This document shows, piece after piece, positions 1-4,973 of a DNA stretch of 5,024 bases. The DNA is from Opitutia bacterium. GTDB taxonomy: Bacteria > Verrucomicrobiota > Verrucomicrobiia > Opitutales > UBA953. The first letter of the stretch is position 1. Each line of letters starts with the position of its first letter. The notes under the pieces are model-generated. The model had not been told where the DNA came from, ran no database searches, and was given only the letters and a program-made list of their open reading frames with translations. The stretch spans positions 1-5,024 of the forward strand of contig JAJPZB010000164.1 in assembly GCA_021204635.1 (NCBI GenBank). Direction: 5' to 3'. The position numbers and the translations under genes are program-made.

Positions 1-72
1 AAATTGGGTTGGTGGTGGGAATTGGGTTGGTGGTGGGAATTGGGTTGGTGGTGGGAGCCGGGTTGGTGGTGG
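1..72. repeat. TTNP-type 18-nt tandem repeat array, in frame inside miaB
   Basis: Four consecutive 18-nt units have core GGGTTGGTGGTGG on the plus strand at 6-18, 24-36, 42-54 and 60-72. The 5-nt spacers are GAATT, GAATT and GAGCC. The middle units are identical. The array may continue past position 1. On the minus strand it is read in the miaB frame as ACC ACC AAC CCx, giving Thr-Thr-Asn-Pro followed by Ile-Pro or Ala-Pro. The same core recurs at 3367-3438 and 4894-4970. Confidence 0.95.
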
Positions 73-307
73 AATTTTTGTCGTGTTTGTGGCGATTTTT
101 CTTTGCGCGCGGAATGAGGCGCAGGGCTTTGCCGAGCGCCTTTTGCTCGGCCTGATCGCGCACGCTGCAGGTGTTCAGCAAGATGATGTCGGCATCATTT
201 TCGTTATCGACAATCGAGTAGCCTCGGGCGCGGAGCATTTCGGCAACAGCCTCGCTGTCGCGCTCGTTCATTTGGCAACCGTAGGTTTTTATGTAAACCC
301 GATTCAT
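1..307 (-). CDS. miaB: tRNA-2-methylthio-N6-dimethylallyladenosine synthase MiaB, N-terminal part, runs off the window
   Basis: MiaB is a radical-SAM methylthiotransferase that adds the 2-methylthio group to N6-isopentenyladenosine-37 of tRNAs. The 102 visible codons start with MNRVYIKTYGCQMNERDSEA, the typical start of the UPF0004 (MTTase) domain. Cys11 (in YGCQMN) and Cys47 (in LLNTCSVRDQAEQKALG) are two of the three ligands expected for the auxiliary 4Fe-4S cluster. The third Cys (normally in a GxxGCMAQ motif) and the radical-SAM CxxxCxxC motif would lie beyond the window edge. From about residue 79 the protein enters four TTNP(I/A)P repeats (residues 80-102) encoded by a DNA repeat array, just where a short loop before the third Cys is expected. 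The ATG at 307 is 51 nt after the dapB stop, with a weak upstream AGGG, suggesting co-transcription with dapA-dapB. The family call is firm. Whether the protein stays intact past the repeats cannot be seen. Confidence 0.9.
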   Translation of the reverse strand, partial: MNRVYIKTYGCQMNERDSEAVAEMLRARGYSIVDNENDADIILLNTCSVRDQAEQKALGKALRLIPRAKKNRHKHDKNSTTNPAPTTNPIPTTNPIPTTNPI

Positions 308-358
308 CGCAAACCCTGCACGTTTGTTGCCGCGCGTTTTTTTGCGACAACAAAGGCG

Positions 359-1090
359 CTATTCCAAGCCGAGAACGGCTTCCATTCCGTAGATCCCGGG
401 CGCCTTTCCTCCACAGACCCACTGCGCCGCGCGGATTGCGCCGTTCGCGAAAATCGCGCGGGATTCGGCGCGGTGAATGAGTTCCACGCGCTCGCCCTCG
501 CCGGCAAAAATCACCGCGTGGTCGCCGACAACACTGCCGCCGCGCAGCGCGTGGACGCCAATCTCTTCGCGGCAACGCTCGCCGACAATCCCCGCGCGCC
601 CGTGTTTTTCCACGGATTTGTCGCAGCCCCGAGCGCTTTCGACAATCGCGAGCAGCTTTTCCGCCGTGCCCGAAGGCGCGTCCTTTTTGTGTCGGTGGTG
701 CATTTCCACAATCTCGATCTCGAACGACGGATCGAGCAACCGCGCGGCTTTCCCGACGAGCCAGTTCAAAACATTGACGCCAACGGAATAATTTCCTGCC
801 CAAACGATAGGGATTTTCTCCGCCGCCGCCTCGATTCTCGCGCGCTCTGCCGCAGTGTGCCCCGTCGTGCCGATGACGAGCGGCTTTCCCGCGCGGGCAC
901 ATGCCTCGGCGAGCTCGGGCGAAGCTTCGTGGAAGGAGAAATCGACGGCGCAATCGCAGGCAGCGACGTCGGCCTCGGTGAAGGTTTCGCCGATGTCGCA
1001 CTCGGCGGAAATTTCCAACCCCGCGAGCTTTGCCGCTGCGGCAACTGCCTGGCCCATTCTCCCTTTGCTGCCGTTTATCAAAATTTTCAT
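359..1090 (-). CDS. dapB: 4-hydroxy-tetrahydrodipicolinate reductase DapB
   Basis: This cytoplasmic enzyme reduces the DapA product HTPA to tetrahydrodipicolinate with NAD(P)H, in the lysine and meso-diaminopimelate pathway. The 243-residue product is slightly shorter than the roughly 270 residues of E. coli DapB but has all diagnostic motifs. These are the N-terminal nucleotide-binding loop NGSKGRMG (residues 6-13), GTTGH (74-78) next to the cofactor, AGNYSVGVNVL (98-108), and the substrate and catalytic motif HHRHKKDAPSGTA (131-143). By homology to E. coli His159 and Lys163, His131 and Lys135 are the likely catalytic residues. The protein ends APGIYGMEAVLGLE, matching the usual C-terminal strand. 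The ATG at 1090 is supported by AGAGGA ten bases upstream and by the immediate Rossmann strand MKILING. It starts 24 nt after the dapA stop, so the two are almost surely one operon. Nothing looks damaged. Confidence 0.97.
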   Translation of the reverse strand: MKILINGSKGRMGQAVAAAAKLAGLEISAECDIGETFTEADVAACDCAVDFSFHEASPELAEACARAGKPLVIGTTGHTAAERARIEAAAEKIPIVWAGNYSVGVNVLNWLVGKAARLLDPSFEIEIVEMHHRHKKDAPSGTAEKLLAIVESARGCDKSVEKHGRAGIVGERCREEIGVHALRGGSVVGDHAVIFAGEGERVELIHRAESRAIFANGAIRAAQWVCGGKAPGIYGMEAVLGLE

Positions 1091-1100
1091 CGCGAAAAAT

Positions 1101-1106
1101 TCCTCT
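1101..1106 (-). promoter_or_regulatory. Ribosome binding site of dapB
   Basis: On the minus strand the sequence is AGAGGA with a 10-nt gap to the ATG at 1090. It is the only clear Shine-Dalgarno sequence in the window and lies within the 24-nt dapA-dapB spacer. It fixes the dapB start. Confidence 0.7.
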
Positions 1107-1114
1107 TGAAAAAC

Positions 1115-2023
1115 TCAGTTGTTTTTGCTTGCGAGAAACGCGTCCATCGCCTTCGCAACAATCTCGCGGTTTGCCGCCGACATTCCGCAGAGTGGCAGCC
1201 TCACGGCGTCGGAGCCGATGATTCCCGCGCGTGCGAGAACGAATTTCGCCGGCACGGGGTTGGGTTCGATGAAGAGCTTTTTGCAAAGATCTGCGATTGT
1301 GGCGAAAATTTTCTGCGCGCCGGCAAGGTCGCCGCCACGCATGAGCTTCACCATTGTTGCGACCTCGCGCGGCAGCCAGTTTGACGCCACGGAAATCACG
1401 CCCTTTGCGCCGAGCGAGATGAACGGCAGCGTCAGCGAATCGTCGCCGCTCATGACGATGAAATCGTCGTCGAGTTCGCGCACGAGCCGCGAGACTTTGT
1501 CGCAGGAGCCGCCCGCCTCTTTGATGCCGCAGATATGCGGGAATTCCGCGCGCAGCCGCACGACGGTTTCCACGGAAATCTCAATGCCGCAGCGGCTCGG
1601 AATCGAGTAGAGCATTATCGGCTTTGTTGTGGAATTGGCGATTTTGGCAAAGTGGCGGAATATGCCCTCGGGGCTCGGTTTGTTGTAGTATGGGGCGACG
1701 AGCAAAAATCCGTCGGCGCCGAGCTTTTCCGCCTCGCGGGTGAGCTCAACGGCTTCGCTCGTGGAATTGGAGCCCGTGCCGGCGAGAACGGGGACGCGGC
1801 CCGCGCAGGCTTCCACGGTTTTTGCGATGACGGCGAGGTGCTCCACGTGCGTCAGCGTCGGCGATTCGCCGGAGGTTCCGACGGAGAGAATCCCGTCTAT
1901 TCCGCCGGCGATTTGGAATTCCACGAGCTTTCCCAAGTCGGAATAATCCACGTCTTCGCCGTGCATTGGGGTTACGAGCGCAGTCCACGCGCCGGTGAAT
2001 TTTTGCGAATCGCAAGTCTTCAT
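1115..2023 (-). CDS. dapA: 4-hydroxy-tetrahydrodipicolinate synthase DapA
   Basis: This class I aldolase-type TIM-barrel enzyme condenses pyruvate with aspartate semialdehyde, the first committed step of lysine and diaminopimelate synthesis. The product is 302 residues, close to E. coli DapA (292). Visible motifs are FTGAWTALVTPM (9-20) on the first strand, GTSGES (49-54), PYYNKPSPEG (111-120) with Tyr113, LYSIPSRCG (138-146) with Tyr139 and Arg144, and GIKEAGG (166-172), whose Lys168 is the expected Schiff-base lysine. In E. coli the corresponding loop is GTTGES, so the second Thr of the proton-relay region is Ser51 here, a conservative change. The ATG at 2023 puts the first barrel strand at the usual distance from the N-terminus. 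A longer open frame to 2116 only adds a low-complexity extension through a hairpin. No Shine-Dalgarno sequence is seen. dapB follows after 24 nt. Confidence 0.97.
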   Translation of the reverse strand: MKTCDSQKFTGAWTALVTPMHGEDVDYSDLGKLVEFQIAGGIDGILSVGTSGESPTLTHVEHLAVIAKTVEACAGRVPVLAGTGSNSTSEAVELTREAEKLGADGFLLVAPYYNKPSPEGIFRHFAKIANSTTKPIMLYSIPSRCGIEISVETVVRLRAEFPHICGIKEAGGSCDKVSRLVRELDDDFIVMSGDDSLTLPFISLGAKGVISVASNWLPREVATMVKLMRGGDLAGAQKIFATIADLCKKLFIEPNPVPAKFVLARAGIIGSDAVRLPLCGMSAANREIVAKAMDAFLASKNN

Positions 2024-2056
2024 AAGGCGGAAAGGAAACAGGTTTGTTTGAGGAAA

Positions 2057-2082
2057 CGCCACAGTTTTTTGGCATTGTGGCG
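2057..2082 (-). terminator. Hairpin between dsbD and dapA, possible weak terminator or leader structure
   Basis: On the minus strand a perfect 7-bp stem CGCCACA/TGTGGCG encloses a 12-nt A-rich loop and is followed by TTTCCTC, which is only a short T run. It lies 47 nt after the dsbD stop and 33 nt before the dapA ATG. It could end or attenuate dsbD transcription, or sit in a dapA leader. The poor U tract keeps the terminator call low. The rest of the 106-nt gap shows no clear promoter. Confidence 0.35.
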
Positions 2083-2129
2083 GCGGCTTTGTGGTGACGG
2101 TAAGCGGCGGCGCCACGGAGCGATTTTTT

Positions 2130-4316
2130 TTAAAAGAGAGTCAAATCGTAGGCGCAGGTCGCAACAAAGAGCGCGAGCGCCACAATGCCGGAGATTATCC
2201 GCGCCTTTCGAGAGCGCCACACCACGCACCAGCGGCCGTAAATCCAGCACGCGAGGGCGATGACGGCGAGCGACAAAATCAGGTCGCGCTGTGCGAACGG
2301 GTCTTCCACTTGCCCGAGCAAAACCCAGACGAAATACGCGGCGGGCGCGTAGAGCAAAAACGCCATTGCCTGCTTGAAAGATTCCATCCACGCGCCGGGC
2401 TTTGGCAAAAATTTCAGGAGCCAGGGCAGGCACGAAAGCAGCACATACGGGAACGCGAGGCCGAGGGCGATGCACGTGAAAATCCCGACGGACGGGAGCG
2501 GCGGCAGGCTCAGCGCGCTGCCGAGTGCCGGAGCGAGAAACGGCGCCGCGCATGGCGTCGCGACAACGACGGCGAGAACGCCGGAGAAGAAGGAGCCCGC
2601 GAAGCCCGATTTGTCCGCAAGATTTCCACCCGCGCCTGTTGCCGATGTGCCAAACTCGAAAACGCCGGACATCGACAGACCGAACACGAACAGCAGCAAA
2701 ATCATCGCGAAAACAAACGTGGGCGACTGCATTTGGAAGCCCCAGCCGAGTTGCTCGCCGCCGGAGCGGAGCGCGATCAAAACGCCCGAGAGAATCCAAA
2801 ACGAGACCAACACTCCGAAGGCAAAGACGAAGCCGTGCGCCGCAATTTTGCGCTTGTCGGAACCGGCTTTGCTCACGAAATGCATGATTTTGAGACCGAG
2901 AACGGGAAACACGCAGGGCATCAAGTTTAAAATCAGCCCGCCCAAAAACGCCAAGCCGACGAGGGCGAGCCACGGCGTAGAATCGGCGTCGGACGCGTTT
3001 TCGCCCGCGTTGCCCGCGCCGCGCAAAACGGCGTCGAGCGCGTCAACGACAGTGCCCGCGCCGGCAAACGCCGACGGCAGCACGAAGTCGGGCTGGCCGT
3101 TTTTTTTGAAGACGTTGAATGGGACCGCCGCGCGATTGTATTTGCGGAGCTCGGCGGCGATCTCGGGATTGGGGCGCGTCCAATCCGCGCGCATTGCGAC
3201 GACGCCGGCTTCGGCGAAGCGCCTTTGCAGATTTTCGTCGGAATAAACGCGTTTGTTCACCTGGCATGTCGCGCACCACCTTGCCGTGAAATCGATGTAG
3301 AGAATTTTTCCCTGCGACAAAATTTCTTCTTGCAGTTGCGGACTCCACTCGAGCCATTCCAATTTTGGGTTGGTGGTGGAGGCAGGGTTGGAGGTGGTGG
3401 CAGGGTTGGTGGTGGAAGTCGGGTTGGTGGTGGCGGCTTCCGAGACGGTGGCGGAGATCTCGAAGTTGCCGTTTTCCGTTTCCAAGACGCCGGCGACAAC
3501 AGAGATTTTTTCCGACGATTCCATGTCGAAGACGGTGGTGCCGGCGTCATTGTTGTGGGGCTCGCGCGCCGCTACGACTGGGGAAATTTTTGCGTTGTCG
3601 GGGAAGAAGCGAAGCGGCTTCGAGCCCGCCACAATGCCGGAAATTTCGAGGGCGATTTGCTCGGATTCGCCCGCGCTCATGGTCGTGGCGCGCGCGGAAA
3701 TTTCCGTGCTTTGTTGCGGGAATGTGGCGAGCGCCTCGGCAACCATCTCGGAATTTGCCGCCACCACAATCCCTGGCGCGACTTTGACCTTCGCCACGAT
3801 CCCGCCGCTCTGTGGCACGCAGGTGTCGTCGTTGCACGCGAGCCATTTCGCGTTGCCGACAAAATTCAGCTCGCCCGCCGCGACATCTGCCGCGACGCGA
3901 ACCGGAATTCGCACGAACGCAACATTCTCGAGAACGAAATTTTTCAGCCCGCTTTGCTCGTATAATTTCGGCGCCGACCAAGTCCACTCGCCCATGGAAA
4001 CTCCGGCGGGAAGCTCGCCCCAATCTATGCGGAGAACGTCGCCGACTTCGCCCGGATTTTTCCAATAAACATGCCAGCCGGGCTCCATCGTGAGCTTCAC
4101 GAAAAGGCAAAATTCCGAGCCTGCGGTGACGCTCTCGCTGTCGCAAAACAGCTCGATTTTCGTCGTTTGCTTTTGGGAGAAAAAGTCGCCACCGTCAAAA
4201 ATGCTCTGCGCGACAATCGGCGTCGGAGAACCGGCAACAAACGGCGTCGCGCCCGCGATGAGCGAGGCGGCGAGGGCGATGAGTGGCAAGACTGAGGTGG
4301 CGAGAAATTTTCTCAT
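2130..4316 (-). CDS. dsbD: DsbD-family thiol:disulfide interchange protein with alpha-gamma-beta domain order
   Basis: DsbD proteins carry electrons from cytoplasmic thioredoxin across the inner membrane to periplasmic thiol proteins. The 728-residue product starts with a probable signal peptide (MRKFLATSVLPLIALAASLIAGA). An N-terminal periplasmic domain of DsbD/ScsB type follows, with GWHVYWKNPGEVGD (80-93) and a redox pair Cys161/Cys166 in CNDDTC. A TTNP repeat linker (296-317) leads to a thioredoxin-like domain (about 322-431) with WCATC, Cys348/Cys351. The C-terminal half has about eight hydrophobic helices (about 448-725). It contains the conserved NLMPCVFP (Cys468) and ATPCAAPFLAP (Cys589), the expected transmembrane cysteine pair. 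In E. coli DsbD the thioredoxin domain is C-terminal; here it precedes the membrane domain but stays on the periplasmic side. All six redox cysteines expected of the family are present, so it should be functional. No Shine-Dalgarno sequence precedes the ATG at 4316; the signal peptide supports that start. The closest named alternative is ScsB. Confidence 0.92.
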   Translation of the reverse strand: MRKFLATSVLPLIALAASLIAGATPFVAGSPTPIVAQSIFDGGDFFSQKQTTKIELFCDSESVTAGSEFCLFVKLTMEPGWHVYWKNPGEVGDVLRIDWGELPAGVSMGEWTWSAPKLYEQSGLKNFVLENVAFVRIPVRVAADVAAGELNFVGNAKWLACNDDTCVPQSGGIVAKVKVAPGIVVAANSEMVAEALATFPQQSTEISARATTMSAGESEQIALEISGIVAGSKPLRFFPDNAKISPVVAAREPHNNDAGTTVFDMESSEKISVVAGVLETENGNFEISATVSEAATTNPTSTTNPATTSNPASTTNPKLEWLEWSPQLQEEILSQGKILYIDFTARWCATCQVNKRVYSDENLQRRFAEAGVVAMRADWTRPNPEIAAELRKYNRAAVPFNVFKKNGQPDFVLPSAFAGAGTVVDALDAVLRGAGNAGENASDADSTPWLALVGLAFLGGLILNLMPCVFPVLGLKIMHFVSKAGSDKRKIAAHGFVFAFGVLVSFWILSGVLIALRSGGEQLGWGFQMQSPTFVFAMILLLFVFGLSMSGVFEFGTSATGAGGNLADKSGFAGSFFSGVLAVVVATPCAAPFLAPALGSALSLPPLPSVGIFTCIALGLAFPYVLLSCLPWLLKFLPKPGAWMESFKQAMAFLLYAPAAYFVWVLLGQVEDPFAQRDLILSLAVIALACWIYGRWCVVWRSRKARIISGIVALALFVATCAYDLTLF
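3367..3438. repeat. TTNP-type 18-nt tandem repeat array, in frame inside dsbD
   Basis: Exactly four 18-nt units follow each other on the plus strand, each made of core GGGTTGGTGGTGG plus a 5-nt spacer (AGGCA, TGGCA, AAGTC, CGGCT). The second core has one change (GGGTTGGAGGTGG). On the minus strand they encode TTNP, TSNP and TTNP units at residues 296-317, between the N-terminal domain and the thioredoxin domain of the DsbD homologue. Frame and orientation match the array in miaB, while the spacers are more diverged. Confidence 0.95.
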
Positions 4317-4377
4317 GGGGTGAAATTAAAATTCGTTAAGCTCGAAAAATCCGGCTTTGCAAATGGCGGCGGGAATG

Positions 4378-4419
4378 CCACCACCATGGCGTGCAACAAA
4401 CGCGTTTCACCACCAACCC
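4378..4419. repeat. Two short inverted-orientation partial copies of the repeat core
   Basis: CACCACCAACCC at 4408-4419 is the exact reverse complement of the repeat core, in opposite orientation to the three arrays. About 29 nt before it, CCACCACCATGG at 4378-4389 matches the reverse complement of the ATGGTGGTGG variant found in the 4924-4938 unit. They lie in the tatA-dsbD gap and look like isolated or decayed copies. Confidence 0.5.
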
Positions 4420-4460
4420 GAGGCTTGAACAGGGGCGAGATTGTGGTGGCAACAATCCCG

Positions 4461-4479
4461 CCACAAACCCGGTTTGTGG
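4461..4479 (-). terminator. Perfect hairpin downstream of tatA
   Basis: CCACAAAC and GTTTGTGG form an 8-bp stem around a 3-nt loop (or 7 bp around 5 nt), starting 12 nt after the tatA stop codon. On the minus strand it is followed by CGGGATTGTTGCC, with no proper U tract, so it is at best a weak terminator or an RNA-stabilising stem. A further CCACAA at about 4440-4445 could compete for the same arm, allowing alternative folds. Confidence 0.4.
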
Positions 4480-4491
4480 TCGGTGGGTGCG

Positions 4492-4809
4492 CTATTTTGC
4501 CGCGTCGTCGGAAGAGTTTTTCGACGCGAGTTTCGCGCGTTCTTCCTCTTCGATTTTTGCGCGAATCTTTGCGCGCTCTTCTTCCTCTATGATTTTGCGA
4601 CGCACTTTTTTGCGCATTTCGTCTTCCTCGGAATTGTCAATCTCGTTTTCCACCTCGTCCGTCGCTTTCTTGATTTCCTTGCGGGCGCGAACAATGCTGC
4701 GGACGATTTCCGGAATTTTTGTCGGGCCGAAAAGCAAAAATACGACGATGAAGATTATCGCGATGGCTGTTCCGCTCAGCATTGCCAAGATTTGGTACGA
4801 GGAATTCAT
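4492..4809 (-). CDS. tatA: Twin-arginine translocase subunit TatA (TatA/Hcf106 family)
   Basis: TatA oligomerises in the inner membrane to form the protein-conducting part of the Tat system, which exports folded proteins. The 105-residue product has the family layout. A single N-terminal membrane helix (about residues 7-27, ending IVVFLLFG) is followed by the FGPTKIPE hinge (27-34) and an amphipathic helix (about 33-50, IPEIVRSIVRARKEIKKA). A highly charged C-terminal tail completes it. The tail is a predicted continuous helix with an internal duplication: KIIEEEERAKI (72-82) and KIEEEERAKL (85-94). TatA is favoured over TatB because of the LLFGPxKxPE motif and the short length, but TatB-like function cannot be excluded. 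No tatB or tatC is in view. No Shine-Dalgarno sequence precedes the ATG at 4809. The frame stays open upstream through the repeat array, but has no other start codon before the window edge, and the membrane helix fits the chosen start. Confidence 0.9.
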   Translation of the reverse strand: MNSSYQILAMLSGTAIAIIFIVVFLLFGPTKIPEIVRSIVRARKEIKKATDEVENEIDNSEEDEMRKKVRRKIIEEEERAKIRAKIEEEERAKLASKNSSDDAAK

Positions 4810-4883
4810 GTGCGTTGAATTTTTTTGTTGATTTCTGCCCCAATGATGTTTGCAACGCCCCGTCCCCGCGAGAAAATTCTTTT

Positions 4884-4907
4884 CCCACCACCCGGGTTGG
4901 TGGTGGG
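4884..4907. repeat. Perfect inverted repeat at the tatA-proximal end of the array
   Basis: CCCACCACC (4884-4892) and GGTGGTGGG (4899-4907) form a 9-bp perfect stem with a 6-nt loop. The right arm is part of the first repeat unit; the left arm is an inverted half copy. On the minus strand it is followed by AAAAGAATTTTC, not a U tract, so an intrinsic terminator is unlikely. Confidence 0.6.
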
Positions 4908-4970
4908 CGGGTTGGTGGTGATAGGGATGGTGGTGAGCGGGTTGGTGGTGGAAGTTGGGTTGGTGGTGGC
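4894..4970. repeat. Intergenic TTNP-type tandem repeat array upstream of tatA
   Basis: Five units with core GGGTTGGTGGTGG start at 4894, 4909, 4924, 4939 and 4957. Unit lengths are 15, 15, 15 and 18 nt, followed by a shortened last unit and a remnant GGGTTAGAGG (4971-4980). Spacers are 2 or 5 nt. The AAGTT spacer resembles AAGTC in the dsbD array. Two cores carry point changes (GGTGA ends, GGGATGG). All units share orientation with the arrays in miaB and dsbD, and all starts are in the same reading phase. Read in that phase the minus strand gives TTNP, TTIP and TTNP units, although no start codon is evident. Confidence 0.9.
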
Positions 4971-4973
4971 GGG

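Larger units (their letters stand above)
4317..4491. other. Intergenic region between tatA and dsbD
   Basis: This 175-nt gap holds the dsbD 5' leader, a perfect hairpin after the tatA stop, and short degenerate pieces of the repeat in both orientations. No tRNA or small gene is recognisable. The dsbD-proximal part (about 4321-4370) is AT-richer and is the likely place for a dsbD promoter, but I cannot name convincing -35 and -10 boxes. Open plus-strand frames across it have no protein-like character. Confidence 0.5.

Noticed and set aside
204..1286. 360-codon minus-strand frame overlapping dapB
   Set aside because: The product is extremely Arg-rich and low in complexity and lies out of frame within dapB, which has full catalytic motifs.
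83..1384. 433-codon plus-strand open frame opposite miaB, dapB and dapA
   Set aside because: It spans three genes with clear family motifs on the other strand, and its product is rich in Arg, Ala and Phe with no recognisable domain. It is a shadow frame caused by GC-rich codon use.
2024..2116. 31-codon N-terminal extension of dapA to an ATG at 2116
   Set aside because: It would read through the intergenic hairpin, adds low-complexity residues, and makes DapA longer than usual. The ATG at 2023 places the first barrel strand where the family expects it.
2091..2131. Plus-strand terminator: weak GTGGTG/CGCCAC stem followed by a T8 run at 2124-2131
   Set aside because: The stem is short, contains a wobble pair and has a long loop. 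It lies about 7 nt before the T run, and no plus-strand gene precedes it.
2020..2973. 317-codon minus-strand frame overlapping the 3' half of dsbD
   Set aside because: It is an Arg-rich out-of-frame reading of the membrane domain and has no family features.
2179..3641. Repeated 14-mer GCCACAATGCCGGA at 2179-2192 and 3628-3641
   Set aside because: Both copies encode the in-frame peptide SGIVA within the DsbD homologue (residues 709-713 and 226-230). This is likely a coincidence of common codons, not a mobile repeat.
4637..4891. 84-codon minus-strand frame with GTG start overlapping tatA
   Set aside because: It is out of frame with tatA, begins inside the repeat-derived hairpin, and has no recognisable features.
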